A DNA stretch of 64,000 bases. Origin: Atopsyche davidsoni. Taxonomy: Eukaryota > Arthropoda > Insecta > Trichoptera > Hydrobiosidae. The stretch lies in the NCBI GenBank assembly GCA_022113835.1, contig JAILWY010000012.1:17112001-17176000 (forward strand), written 5' to 3'. Positions within the stretch are counted from its first letter, which is position 1. The number at the start of each line of letters is the position of its first letter. Below the pieces are notes generated by a model. It saw only the letters and a list, made by a program, of their open reading frames with translations. It searched no databases and was not told the origin of the DNA. A program made the position numbers and the translations under genes. Shown in pieces: positions 45,966-59,599 of the stretch.

Positions 45966-48655
45966 TTGTGGTACACTAAGTATCAAAGTATATTCAAATA
46001 CAAGTGTTCATGTGTGTATAAACGTGTATAATTGTAATTAACTATATTATGCACATAAAATAACGCAGAAAATCCAATTTACTCCAAAGCCAAATTAGCG
46101 AAACAAACATTAATAATAAGTTAACAAGATTTCATAAATAAATATTTAAACTTCATTAATATCTAGTTTCCCACGTTATTCGGTTGCTATATCTGACAGC
46201 TGAGAAAATGTCCGATAAATTTATTATTCCACTTGTATTTCAGACTGGTTCACAGCTCGGGAGCGTGCAATACGAGCGATTATCAACTAATCTCTCAAAA
46301 TCGAAACTGTAGTGGTGTGCAATTTATCATACGATTGCAAAAGTTATTACGTAAAAATCAGGAAAATTTATAGAAATTATCACTAACATCTATTACTTCC
46401 TGTTTCGTTAAATGTTAAGTTACAATCAGACTGATTTATATCGGCTATTTAACACGTATTAAAAGTTTTATTATCAAAACCACTCATCATCTCCGGTTGG
46501 GTAAATGTCATTAATTGCCAGTGCCGCACAGTGGATTTCATATCTGAGCAAGCAGTTATTTGTCATGAAATATCTAATAGCTGATGTAGTCCAGAGGTTG
46601 AGGACTAAGCTTTAAGTTTATCGTAAAATTTAGACACTGGTGCAAGATCGCCACTAATCGATCATTTCATATTAAAACAATAAGAAGACTTCGAATTGGG
46701 TCTTAGGTATACTTTTTTTGTTTCCCAAATCTTTCAAAAAGTTATTTAAAGACATTTTTTCATAAACCAGAAATACTTCATTCTTTGATTTTAATTTTAC
46801 TGAAATCCATAGTTTTAAATGCATCTTATTATACCAATTATATTTCCAAACATTTTTAAAATATCATGCAATAGTTTGAAACTTTTTCCTTTATGAAACA
46901 CGATTAAGCAGATGATATTTAATTTATTTTATTAAAACATTCGTTTTATAAGAAAATTCGCAATGCCTATTTCCATGTTATGAAAATATAATTATTCACA
47001 CTTTAATTTATGCAAACAATATCAGCAGGCTTCAGTGCCGAACTGAAAAGCTTAGGGCCCATGTAGATTTATCTGATTACAACGTCTAAAAATATTATAC
47101 CACAGTTGATTGCACATAACTGGGAACATATTTAAAATTCACATTTAAATTTTTAATAAACTGTTGTTTAATTGTCAATAGTCTATTGTTTTTGCTAATT
47201 TGGAGAAGTTTTTATTTATAGTTATTTTACTAGAATGTAATCGATTCGGTACCATTAATTCATGCCACATAACAATATTAACTAAGCACGTTTAAATTTT
47301 GAGGTCATCCGCATAGCAAAAGAAATACTATTTAATGTATTTTTGATTAAAAATGCATTGTAAAGCCCTAATGCAACGATCTCCTCGGGGAATACCCGGG
47401 TCCCCGGCAGCCCAGTCCGGCTCTGCAACGCCTGTTATAATAAAATATACACTTTTTGCAAAGACAATCAAAATTTAATTATACACAAGAACAGCCAAAA
47501 AAAAAATTGATTCAGAGAGAGCGTACTCTCGACTTATTTATATCTGCGAGATAAACGGCAAGAGGCCGACAGGTAAAAAGCGAATGAGATAATGCCGAAG
47601 AAAAAAAAATGACATTTTTTGCGTGCTATCATTTTACGTAGGTTGTTACCGGGATTTATTTTTTGTTATTATTCGACAGTTTAATATTGGGTTCGTGACG
47701 ATTTAATTAAATAAGTGAAAATGTATTTATACTTTTAAAAAAATACGTTCATAGGTTTTGGCAGTACTTGTTTTTAGATATTCTTCTATCAGCGTTGTGA
47801 TTTGTGTCTCCCGACGTTTTAGTCTCGGTATTGAGATTTCTAAGGATGAATATTCCTTTAAAATATTCTATCAGAATGTAATGATTTATTATAAAATAAT
47901 GTGACAGAACAATGGGTAAAAAGAAGAGACACTTATACACTTTACATCGTGCAAGGTTAGGTTATAAGTAGTCGCTGATTGCGTATATACATCTCATATG
48001 TGAAAATAAACATTGAAAATGGTAACCCCACGTCTTTATTAATTGCAGTCACGACTCGAATGTTGAACTTTCAGTTTAAAAACAACAATCGAAACAGGTG
48101 CACAATGCAACCACTCGCCGGCTCTACCTGCACCCTGGACATGTTTCTGCGTGTGAACTTCTATGGTTCATCTACCGCGCCTCCGTTTCAAAAGACCATC
48201 AACCCATCATAATTGCTGCGAAACAAACTCTACGCCATAATTTAGGTTTCTCTTGTAACAGAATTGCTGCAATAAACACACGACGCTCCTACAACACACA
48301 GGGGCTGTAGAATTGGTAGTAAGCAATTCGAAGCCATTTACTATCAACAATAAAAACTCGGTTATGGTCGTGAGTTGTAAAGGAGTATGTAGAAGAATAA
48401 TAAACGAGAGTAATAATTCACAGAATTATATTCTTGTTTTGGCAGGCGTTGTTTTAAGAAGTGCTGTATTCTTGGGTGTTGTGCCGCATTTCCTCTTTAT
48501 ATTTCTGTCCTGGCACTCAGGCAATTTCGATGAATTACAAAACACTGTAGATGATCACAACAGAAATGTGGGAATTTTAAAAAAGAAACGCGGCATAACA
48601 CTCAAGGTGGTTCGTTTTGGCTGCCGCTGTTATTTTTGTGTGTCGTGCTTGAATG
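45966..48655. other. Intronic, no gene seen
   Basis: Mostly AT-rich. 48000-48655 is GC-balanced and open for 116 codons (48313-48663), with a hydrophobic stretch VLAGVVLRSAVFLGVVPHFL. It leads into an FB3 core, so it may be the body of that element, but no reverse transcriptase or endonuclease motif is readable. Confidence 0.4.
46575..46625 (+). repeat. Possible SINE A-box fragment
   Basis: tgtagtccagaggttgagga followed by ctaagctttaag resembles the 5' half of a tRNA-derived SINE. No B box follows. Confidence 0.3.
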
Positions 48656-48712
48656 GTTCTTGAATATGCCCCCAGTACCGGGTCCGAAACGTCAGAAGAT
48701 TTAAATCACAAC
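48656..48712 (+). repeat. FB3 core
   Basis: ttgaatatgcccccagtacc, gggtccgaaacgtcagaaga and tcacaacgcaacatgaagaa match the FB3 cores at 36285 and 62820 and the trailing sequence at 54700. Confidence 0.55.
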
Positions 48713-48744
48713 GCAACATGAAGAATAAAAAATATGTAATAATA

Positions 48745-48965
48745 TCTCCAAGGAGAATGGTGACAATCTCACTTAAGCATATTTTTTTACCCTAGGCCAG
48801 TCTTCTAATTTGGCTGTACTCTCGGCATCCAGCCACTGGAGCAAATTTTGCATCCACGATAGCTTTCTCTTTCCAGTGCCTCTTTTTTCTTAAGTTTTTT
48901 TCTCTGGACAATCAGCTGCAGTAGGGCTATATTTGGTATTTCTGAAAATATGGCCAAAAAAATTA
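48745..48965 (-). pseudogene. Non-LTR retrotransposon C-terminal relic
   Basis: The minus strand reads, in broken frames, LQLIVQRK and then WMQNLLQWLDAESTAKLEDW. The order Q(L/I)I.(Q/K)(G/R)K followed by W(L/M)+NL++W is the tail of the LINE ORF seen at 6280-6575 and covers a segment deleted at 2850-3095. It is heavily decayed. Confidence 0.65.
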
Positions 48966-49019
48966 TTTTTTACTATCGTTAGCTATAACTCATTCGAACG
49001 AAGAAGAACTTGTCGCAGA

Positions 49020-49215
49020 ACATTCCGGAACTTCTCCGATAAATCCGTGAGACAGACGAATGAGAAAGTGCGGGACCCCAGAGCGGGTCTCGGAGAGCGG
49101 GTCTCGGGCGGCCTTGCGCGACCCGGTCAGTGCGGTCACCGAATCGACATTAATAATCGTCATTAGCCGAGAAGTCTCTCCGCGGAATCGATTCCGCGCT
49201 TGCGCATTCGGAAGT
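49020..49215. other. CpG-rich patch with 18-bp perfect palindrome
   Basis: gtctcggagagcgggtctcg, ggcggccttgcgcgacccgg and the palindrome cgcggaatcgattccgcg (49181-49198) stand out from AT-rich flanks. Short ORFs exist on both strands without domains. Possibly an old GC-rich transposon or a regulatory island. Confidence 0.35.
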
Positions 49216-49330
49216 GGACCGACAATGAAACGGATAATATTCGTAATCATCGAATCTCATTAATTAACGAATTAAATTCTCTTTCGCTTACCGCAGGTGT
49301 TGCGCCACAAGTGTCCGGTTGTAGTCTTTT

Positions 49331-49571
49331 AAATATTATGTTTTTATTTTTGAATAAAATACTTGAGTGATTTTCCACGTTTTTGTTTTTATTAGTGACC
49401 GGTTTCGCCAACCTTTCACGTTGGCATTATCAAACAGAGTTTTATAGCATTATCAAATCTGTTTGATACTAATAATGGTCACTAATAAAAACAAAAATGT
49501 GGAAAATCACTCAAGTATTTTATTCAAAAATATTAAAATGGAATTCCACCAAGTACTCTCTGTTAAAAATA
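49331..49571. mobile_element. FB2 foldback element, most complete
   Basis: Left-arm landmarks are tttgaataaaatacttgagt, gattttccacgtttttgttt and ttattagtgaccggtttcgc. They are mirrored by actaataaaaacaaaaatgt, ggaaaatcactcaagtattt and tattcaaaaatattaaaatg, with a right terminus gtactctctgttaaa. The left arm holds ccaacctttcacgttggcat, which on the minus strand gives ATGCCAACGTGAAAGGTTGG and then CGAAACC. The right arm has lost this core. No clear flanking duplication was found. Confidence 0.75.
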
Positions 49572-52500
49572 TTGAAATACTATGTTGATGTATTTGCATT
49601 CATCAATCTAGTTGTAAGAATATTTTTTACTGCAATGCCGTACTGTCCGTTATTCGTAAGGTATTTAAGCAGAGATTAATTATAATAAAATAATATCAAT
49701 AATAAATTAAATAATAAGTTAGTAACGAACGGAGACTGCACAAAGGATACACGACGTTTATGTTTTACCAATTATTTTTATTGAATATTCAATAAGTTCG
49801 CATTTTAAGTTTACAGAGATACATGTATTGTATTCAAAATGTTTAATAAAATAATTGATTCACACGTGAAACATTGATTTTTTTTTAAAGGATTTAATCG
49901 ATGTTTAATATCTAAAAACATATTGTGGACGTTAAGTCATTCAATAAAATTGTATGTTTATATTTTCATTAACATTCAACTCTAATTCTCTATTGATGTG
50001 TGTGTTAGTATTTTACACACTATTTTATTTGAGTAATATTTTATTTTTAATGGCAGAATTTAGACATTATATGTAGATAGTAAATTTTTATTTTTATCGT
50101 GTATGTCAGACTTATATTTCTTCCAAAGTTGTGTTCGTAAATATTTTGTTCAAAAAGACATGTTTGAGGTTAAAATTAAAGATATTCTTGAGTATTGTAT
50201 CTGATAAAAATATTTATCTTGTTCAAAAAGAAAGATTGAGTTTAATATTCGGTCATGAGACAGTTGTACTTTTCCTACGATATGATTATATATTTTAGAA
50301 AATGTGAGAAGAGGCTAGTATTAATATAAAAAAATAGATAAAACAATACTGATTGCCATGTTACAAAACCTGCAGCACGCCACTGGCTTTATATACTGTA
50401 CGATGAAGTTATATAAAGAACCGATGAAATTTTATCATATGGATTATTGAAATGATTATTTCTCTCTGTACGCGAATGGATTGGACTCATCAATCTTCTG
50501 TCAAAATGGATTTTGATTGAATTAAATTAATTATTGATTTAGAGCTCTGATTCTATGGGATATTGTTTTTTTTGTTGTATGTTGTTGCTTTTATATATAT
50601 TGCTTTATATTTTCACGAGATTAATTACTATCAATCTCGTGTGATGCTGATTGACGGTTTCTGTATTCTAATTCAATTAGGATCAAATAAGTGATCTACC
50701 AAGTGTTAAGTAACATTACATGTATTTTTCAAATAAGTGTTTTATCAAAAAATATTGCTAGTGAAATTTACAAGAAACGTTCAACTTTTATTATTTTATT
50801 TTGAACTTACTTACGTCTTTGTAATAAATATCATTGTATTTTGAAAATAATTACTTAAATAATCAAATCGTGTAAAAAGAGAAACTTGTTTCTACAAAAG
50901 ACGCATTCAATTTAAAATAATAAATCTTAAAGGTTATTTAATAATTAATTCAAAGTATAAAACCGCATTCTGATGTTTATTTTCCGATTCTGATGTTTTA
51001 ACTGCGATATTGGAGTCATTTACAAAAGGATTTAAATGAAAATCCACCCATGCACTACTCTGACATAGTTTTGTAAGTAACCAGCTTGAAATTACCGGAG
51101 GATAAAAATTTTAAAATTCTCCAGTTAAAAAAGGTGATTTCATAAACGTCAACTGGATGAACAAAGATCAAAAAGTAGAACCAGTACTTCATCCTGTTGT
51201 GGATGGAGAACGGCAGACGCGTTATTGACATGGTGATATTCGATACGACTAGACTTTTACTCACAATCATTTGATATGCGGTTTCTAATTAACTACTCGA
51301 CAGGAATTAGTGTAGTGCTAACTAACCAATACTAGTTTTTGAATGAAAGTGTTATTTTTCTATTTGATATTCAATTTCATGATGTTGTATCTTATGATCA
51401 GAATGTTGACAAACGAAAAGAAATATCTATTATTTTTATTAGCATCTAAAGAAACGTTTTTGTCTTTTTTATTATCGCCTTAGCTCTAGTATAATAGCTG
51501 ATATGAACGTAGAATCTTTTATTTTCCAAGTTGGTTATTTATTCCATGTGTATACGTTTCCTTGCACAAGTGGTCACAAGTTCATGGTTTTCTCATAATC
51601 GTTTGCAATTTCAGCTGTGGTGATAAGTCGCACGAATTTTTAATGCTTATTGAAGCATTTCATCAAGATCCATGCTATTTTTATCTGTATTGCATAATCA
51701 ATCCAAGAAAACTATTGGTTTTTAAAGCGAATGTCGAATCTAATACATAGAGATGCCTAAATTCAATTTAAATTCTAGCTAGCAAGTAAAAAAATATTCT
51801 TCAGCCGGTCAATTGTATCAACAATAAAAATAAAAACTCGAAGATATTTTTTTTTTGAAGCTGCAATCGAAAATACTTTGCTATAAATGCTCGAGCCGAA
51901 TATAAATACACAACCAGAATTAATAATCGCTAAACGAAGTGAAGTTTAATGAACCAACAATATTTGAATACATTTTAAGTCAGCACAAGATATTTTATTT
52001 GATTGACTACACTACTAGCTAAGTGGGTAAATTTGTCTATAGATATTTATATATTCATAAAAGAGTATAAAATCTTTTTTGATATAACGTTTAAATCTAT
52101 GCTATGTTATTTCATGAGAAATTCATTGGAAATTACCATGATGCAGCTATTTTATTACTAGGTTTATGGTACTGGTCTTGTCAGAAATGTGGTTTTGTTA
52201 AAGCAAAAGTGGTACAGCCACCTAGATAGGATCTCGAACGCAGTAAAATACCTTAAGTATAAGTTGTATTAATACAGACACGCTCAAAAGAATAAACATT
52301 TAATAATTTTATTTATTTTCTATTTCCATTAGTTTTAAGCTACAGTAAAATATTATTCGGTTGTAAAATAAATTGAGGAAATAAGGAATATTTTTCTACT
52401 CTGAATGAGGAAATACTTTTATTTTGATTATATTAAATAGTTTTTGTATAATATATTTTTTACATATCAACTTTTATGCACATTTGTTATTATATTTAAA

Positions 52501-54699
52501 ATTTTAAAATATAATACTTTATTTAACAATTTACTTTTAACAAATAAAAAAAGGCGTTTTAAGTAATTTTTTGTACTCAAAGGACCCTATTAGATAAAAT
52601 TTTGAAATTTTTATTTAAAATTTAGTGCTTATTACCGATTAGTTTATATTGACTACAAAACTTAAATGTTGCCATTTAAGCATATTATTATTAAAATTAT
52701 TCCAAATAGTATTAAGATTTTTCTTTTCCTGTATTATGTAATATTTAAATGAAAGCCTCAATTCAAATAACAACGAAAAATTTGTGAAAGAATCTGTATA
52801 AATATTTCAAGTTTGCATAACAAGATTCACACAATGGATTTGCATGCACTTATCGATGCATTTAGGTAATATATTTATAAAATTGAGTGTCATAAAAATC
52901 ATATTAAATTAAATAATGCATATTTCGATACAATTTCAAACACCTAAAAAAATGAAAATATTAAAGATTTATTATTTAACTTGGCCACTTTCTCCAGACA
53001 ATGAATTGTTAACTTTTATTACAACATTTTAAAAGAACTGACTGTGATTTATTTTGGACCTAAACTTTTACCATCAAATATAAAAGCGACATCAATTATA
53101 AATCTAAAAACAAAAAGTAAGCATAATAGATGCATTAGACTGATTGGATTTAAGTTAGTCAAAACAATAGGAACCGCAACTGTTTAGAATATATCATGTC
53201 AGTGTTTTTCTAAGGCCATCATCGTGCAGCAGATAGGCAATGATTGATGATAATGACGCCGCTATTAAACTGCAATAAGTCTCAAATTGGAGTACGAATA
53301 TTAAACACCTTAAAAACAACAACACATTAAAATCAGTTAGCGTATTATTTACGCTCGGCAAAAAGTGTTGAGAGAGCGTTTGATGGGGGATACGTGGAAT
53401 TGCTTTTGGAAACAATGGCTTCCGTCCGATACCGTTTGCTTTTTACAATATCCGCGATTTCTTCACGCCACGATTAACGTTCTAACAGCGGCTGCCAACA
53501 ATGTGGCCCGGCGGTATCTGCTTAACCTTCCATTTCATGCTCTTCGATTCGCATCCGTGAGACTTGTGTGCGGAATACATTGAAAGTAAAAATAAACAAC
53601 AATAGATCGAAAATGTACCTATCTTAATTTAAAAAAATGTATTAATTAATGTTATTTCTCAAAACATGCTCTCTAACACTAAAGCAATTGAATCTATTGC
53701 TCATTCCAGCTTAAGCTGGTCCAGGAGTTCGGCTGTATTCCCGACTGTCGCTAATTCCAATTCCTCTGTTTCCTTAGATTTTTTTCTAACTCTACAAAAT
53801 TTGTATATATTTAATGCAATTATTTGTATTATTATTTCAACGACACGACTGTTCACAAATAAAATTATTTTATTCCACTCAACATTTTGCGTACAATGTT
53901 ATTCAATGCGTACAAAAGAAATACGAAAGTTCAGATATCTATCGTATCGAATTAGTTACAGGCGTCATACTGAATCTTGATCTAGAGAAAATCTATTAGG
54001 TTTTATATGAGAGACTGACAGTAAACGGGGCCGGGCGATTCTTCTGTTACAACGGAGATAATATCTCAGGTTATCTACTACCACGACTATATTCAATAGA
54101 GAGAAATAAAATCATCCATGAGTAATAAAATCATCCTGATCTAATTTGTGAGAATTGATATTTTCAATTTGCTTTTATCTATATGGCAACGAGACAATAA
54201 TAAAAAAAAACAACAACACTTTTTTGTGAACACTTTCAAGGGCTTTTTCAGATCAGTGTTTTAGAGAACCCCCCGAAACTTAAAAGCAACCTACTAGCCG
54301 TTTCGCTATTCATACTTATTATTTGGGTTTTTCTATGGTAAAATTACAAAATATGTTAATGATTAAATTCTCCTACACAGTTTGCCATAATGATACCAAT
54401 AAATGATTTTTAAATTTGAATACCTAATGATCAATTTAAAAAATTCCATAAATCGCCATTACGATGATGAGATCGTAAAGGTTGTAGATCGGTCGCACTT
54501 TGCACGAGAAAACGCCGCGCTCTGCCCGGGAGAAAGTCTTCGTCAAGGCAAGCCGCGGGCTTCTGATAAACACAGAACTGACAATTTATTCATTGATAAA
54601 ACCACGCATTTTTATACTGGTTTTCAGATTGTTCTTAGGTTCTGGTTAGGTTAAGCAGCACTTTTGACCAGATAAATTCCTAAAAAGTTCACAATTTGC
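49572..54699. other. Intronic, long AT-rich stretch without gene
   Basis: About 5 kb of AT-rich DNA without repeat partners. 53360-53580 is GC-balanced and open for 72 plus-strand codons (WNCFWKQWLPSDTVCFLQ...), but I recognise no family. 54470-54560 is a small CpG-rich spot. Confidence 0.45.
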
Positions 54700-54775
54700 T
54701 GTTGTATACGTTCCGAAACGTCGGATGGTACATGTCACAATGCAAAACAATAACAATGAAGAACGTCTCTGAAAA
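54700..54775 (+). repeat. FB3-related fragment
   Basis: gttccgaaacgtcggatggt, acatgtcacaatgcaaaaca and caatgaagaacg align with the FB3 core and trailing sequence at 48680-48730. Confidence 0.45.
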
Positions 54776-57700
54776 ATACACTAAAAAAATTAAATTATTA
54801 AGAAAGTGGAGTCATTAAATTAAATTGAAAAGAAGCGAGGATAATATCTTACAAATTAATTGCATTATTAATTATTAACCCTATTTTAATTTATTTATCA
54901 TAGCCATTTTTTTAAATAATATATACGTAAATATAATTAGCGTTATATTTAATAATCATTAATTCAAATATTATACTTTCTTTAAATTTAACTTTAAATT
55001 TTAGTCGCATTCAATTTGATCATAATTAATTTAAATATTCCAAGCATTTATTTTCAAATATTATATATTTTAAAAATATTGTAGTTTTTACTGGTGAACT
55101 TAAAGCCGCATCGTTAGCATAAGAATTGGGCAATGAAAAATTTCCGTGAAAGTTTTAATTGCAAGAGGAGTGATTAAATCGTCCGATTTACTCTAACGAT
55201 TTTAACGACAAACAGATGATTCGAGTTTCGGGTTCAAATGTCACCGTAGACAAAGGAAGGCTTTCGAGGAGATCGATAGAGCTCGGCGTGGTAATGACGC
55301 GAGTGATGAACGATAATGACGGAGGTGGTTCACGGTAATGGCGGCCGTGTATTTATAAAAGCTAAAACATATTGCGTGGTCGATCATCTGAATAATCAAA
55401 GGTTAAATTGGGTTCCCGATGGCTTATTATCACGCCTGGCAACATGATACTGAATTTATCACGTCTCACCATTGTTTAGGCGTGAGATATTTGATATCTC
55501 TCTATTTTGGGTGAACTTAGTAAATTATTCTAAATAAAGATTTTTTTCTTCGTCTCGCATTAATTTATTAGCACATGTCAAACATGTTATTAGCGTGGCC
55601 ATTCAATGAAAACTTTCACCGAATATTTCCAGCTCGGTATCCTCACAGAGAATACAATTACGAATGTTAAGTAAAAATATCGGTAATTCCTGATATTTTT
55701 AATATAATTTTAAGACAAGATATAAAATTTTCACGACTTTTCAATATAAGTGCCGACTGCAATAGGTAATTGTTTTCATTTGAAATTCATTTTGTTTTCT
55801 AATTTGTTGCGTTGCCAGATAAGCATAAAGACTGTTTTTCAAAGTAATAATTGATTGAAAGGTTTCAATTGCAAACAAAACTTGAGAAATTTAGAAATCA
55901 CGAGTTTTGAAAGAGAATTATTGATTTGTACAGAATGCATATCAATGATCAACTAAGAAGCTAATTGATTTATGAATACATTAAAACGCTATGACATTGC
56001 ACTTTAGAAAAAAGTAAAAATTTACTAATTTACCAAGTGTGGCACTTGAAAGCAAACATTGAAATAAACGTAATCAAAATTGTTTATTATAATTTTCATT
56101 TGGGTTTTAAGTATTGTGCAGTACTCTTATTTTTATTTTTTTATATTTTTTACTAGGCCATATTTAAGGAATTAAAATATTAAGATTTAAACGCACCACT
56201 CCAATGCTAGGAAGTTGTCTTTAATCATTCAGATTTGTCATCTACTGCTTTTAGTTAAATCGATTGTTACCTTATTCGGCAAAGCTTCTCAGTAACCCGG
56301 TAGATAGTGTTTGTGTATAGTTTTAGTACAAACATCACAAAGGAACACGTATAATTTACGTCCAGCCCTCCATTACATGGCAGGGGAGAGTTTTATTCCG
56401 ATCCCATGACGTCACAGCCCGGTCTTTATTTTTCATGTTTGCTGTCGTGAAAAATGCATTTCGCGTTACACGCGGACGGGAAACAAAATGTCGCCTGAAA
56501 CGGAGGCTTATATTGCTTTATTATTTAACACTGCAATCAATTGATATTGTATAATACATATAATAATGTACCTCACTTTGTCGTTATTGAAGTGCAATAT
56601 GAGCGAATCAAATGTTGCCAGTAAACAGACTCAGCGTTGAGCCCAAACAACCTTTACTTTTTACATATTTTTTTATATATAAGTTTATGAAGTAATTTTG
56701 AAGACGCAGTATAATATTTCGATTAAATCTTTAATTTCAGTTTAATATTGAAATCGTGAATGTTTAAGTATAAAAGATTACAAAAATGCAGATATTTATC
56801 CGACACGTTCTTCAATAGCATGCAATTTTTTTTTGATAATAAAAAAATACAATAATATATTTTAAAAACATTTAGTAAATATTATTATTTTTAAATTATA
56901 TTCGTCATCCTCTACTTTAATTTAATTAAAATGAATGATACTAGTGTCTTAGAAGTTGCGTCTTGAAACATACCATAACGACAAATTTATATTTTTTAAA
57001 CAAAATTTCACACTATATTCTCAAGCAATGCTTGTTTTAGGATTTACAAAGATAATAAATAATCTTTTATGAACAAATATAAAAGAAACCCAAGAAAGAC
57101 GCAACAGTGGGCGTTAGAGTCTGTGTTATACAACGCAATTTATATTAGCCTTTATGTCCGTCTAATACAGCTCTAATTTAATTAACAAGTATGCTTAATG
57201 TTTATTTAATTATGAGTCTGTGCCCATTGTCGGTTTTTGGGATCAGGTTTAGCATTTTTTATCGGACTATTGTCTTTACGGTTTAACAATGGACTAATAC
57301 AGTCATAGTGATGTAACTGTATAAAGGTAACATCATCTCTCTTGTTACTACTTACGTAAGAGTCGATCCATACAAACAGCGATATATAAACGTATTACTA
57401 GAAAACGACGATTGTTACGAATGACACGAGTATCTATGGATCGTTGTCTATATAAGGTAGGATGTAAATAAGCAAAAAATAAAAAAAAACAAGTTGATTA
57501 GCGTGACCGTAAGAAATCAATTAACAAATATAAATTTTGATTGAAATTTAACGTATAAAAATATTACACTAAATAAAATAATAGGATGGGATTATAAAAA
57601 AATATTTTTTTTTGGCTGTTATTAGTACTGTCGTATTTTGATTAAAGGCTTCGTTTTTTTGAAATTCTTAAAAAATATTTAAATGAGAGCATGAACGAAC

Positions 57701-58057
57701 TTTCTTCTATCCACTAAATAAGCAAAAAAACTTAAATTTCATACGTTAAATTTAAAGAGCGTTTTTAAATTAACGGGTTTCTTACAAAACGGCCCCTCAC
57801 ATGTAATTATTATAACGAAAAGACGCTCTGTCGTCTTGCATATATTGCAGCGCGAGGTGTTGCGTTGAAGCTTGGTTGGTATAATTGTTATTTCTGTCCG
57901 TACGAGAGAAAGCTAATGGGGATTGACAAACGACCGAGCAGATGAGATTGAATTATTCGAGATGTGTCACAGGTAATGGCAGCGCCAGATGCGAGGCAAG
58001 TTGCCACATATCGGTAAACGTTTTTGAAGAATTCTTACATGTAATACGTCCCTAGAT
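54776..58057. other. Intronic, no gene seen
   Basis: AT-rich except 55140-55470, a GC-balanced island (ggaggtggttcacggtaatg, gcggccgtgtatttataaaa) with no domain. It could be conserved non-coding DNA. Confidence 0.4.
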
Positions 58058-58203
58058 GATTTGGTTTCATCATGGATTTGAGCTGCCTAAAATTTACAGT
58101 CCTTCAATGCTTCAAACCATCACACCTTTTTAAAAATCCTAGAGATGGTAACAGGAAACATCGGAAAACTGAAAACTTTAAGCAGCTCAACACCCGAGAA
58201 ACA
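58058..58203. repeat. Small foldback element (family FBs), diverged
   Basis: The lead-in gatttggtttcatcatgg and tttgagctgcctaaaattta, against actgaaaactttaagcagct followed by caacacccgagaaac, repeat the arrangement at 17095-17200 with a longer loop. Confidence 0.5.
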
Positions 58204-58349
58204 AACTCTACGAATAAGCACAATGCGTCAATATTTACTTCCGTTGATACAATTCTTACGTTAAAGAAAACCAAATGATAAATAAACAATACGTCAAACA
58301 ACATTAATGTAATCGATTGACACATGAAACGACGAGAAAAACCTTCAAA

Positions 58350-58430
58350 AAGTGATTTTGATCAGTTGGTTAGGTGCCTGGTTTACGATAGTTTGAATCT
58401 CACTGGTGTCGTTAATTGATTTTTTATATA
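58350..58430 (+). repeat. tRNA-derived SINE head
   Basis: agtgattttgatcagttggt, taggtgcctggtttacgata and the B-box-like gtttgaatctcactgg form an A-box/B-box pair at tRNA spacing. The start agtgatt matches family tS1. Confidence 0.5.
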
Positions 58431-59430
58431 AAGGCTATTTTATTTATTATACAAATTTATATGTTCTTGAATATATTCTAGCCATTCGGTAGGCCATTTT
58501 TTATTTAAAAACGAATACGTAAACAATTTTCAATTTATTGGAGAAAATAAATAAAAAGTTTTGGTTTAACAAATTGAAATAAAATAATAACGATTCGGTA
58601 TAAACCATTAATCACTCGCACTCTTTGATTGCTATTACACAAGCAATACCGCAATTGGCACTAGGAAACTTTTAAGGAAAAAAAGCGGGGAATATTTGCA
58701 TCGATTACATATAAAACTACTGCGAAGAAATTATTTAGGAATCGAGAAAGTTATATTCTAATCATTCGATGGAAAAAAAACTACTCGAATATATTATAAT
58801 TACAACACATATATATTCCGTGTCAAAATACCATCAATGTTGATGACTTTTTTGGCTCTACGGTTAGGAGCGATTCATCGTCCATACAATGCTTAAACTT
58901 TTCAATAATACGCCGCCAGCGACTTTCAATAAAATAAATAAAATTTAACATCAATTCTTGCCGAGTTTGCAATGATTGTTTGTATAAACAAGCTGTGATT
59001 AACATTTTTGATAATTGTTTTGTGTCACGCACAAAGTTCGAAGTTTATTTTTAGTCAATAATTAATAGTAAGTAGTCTTATTTTATTGTTGACTGCTTGT
59101 ACATTGACTTTTGTAAACAGTGATTTGTATCCGTGATTTAATTAAGAAAACAATCGTCGAAATAAATTCGATGAAGTAGAATAATTAAAATTTGGATTAT
59201 ATAACCATGTTTTTACCAACGGTATATTTTCATATTAAATCAAATGTATGAAACACGTTTATTGCTTAATAGTAATATCAGTTGACTCAATTTAATCAAA
59301 TTCTTTATTCAGAATTTACTTTTTTATTATTACTTTTTCAATAGATTTCAGGAAGTCATTAGAGTGGATAGCGCTTTTGCTGATTGTGTTACATGTTTGG
59401 TCGCTTATTAAATATATAAATTGTAATCAA
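58431..59430. other. Intronic, no gene seen
   Basis: AT-rich. No repeat partner recognised. Confidence 0.45.
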
Positions 59431-59599
59431 CCTTCCAGAAACTGAGCTGAGCTCAACTCGGAACTGATTTGCAATTAGTTGATAGCGTCCCTCTTTTTTG
59501 GGTGTTTGTTATGTTTAAGCCCAAGTAAATAGCGTAAAGGAGGACGCCATTGGCTAGTTACCGTTTGATTGTCAGTTGTGTCGCAGCAGCGGCTGAAGG
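59431..59599. mobile_element. Foldback MITE related to the 148-bp element
   Basis: caattagttgatagcgtccc and aggacgccattggctagtta are inverted sub-terminal blocks like those of the 20426-20573 element. The right terminus gttgtgtcgcagcagcggct resembles the Harbinger-like ends at 61852 and 13461. TTA follows at about 59600. The left end is diverged and its target copy is unclear. Confidence 0.5.

Noticed and set aside
48313..48663. 116-codon ORF as a novel gene
   Set aside because: It runs directly into an FB3 repeat core and shows no known motif. A transposon origin is more likely, so it is kept only as a finding.
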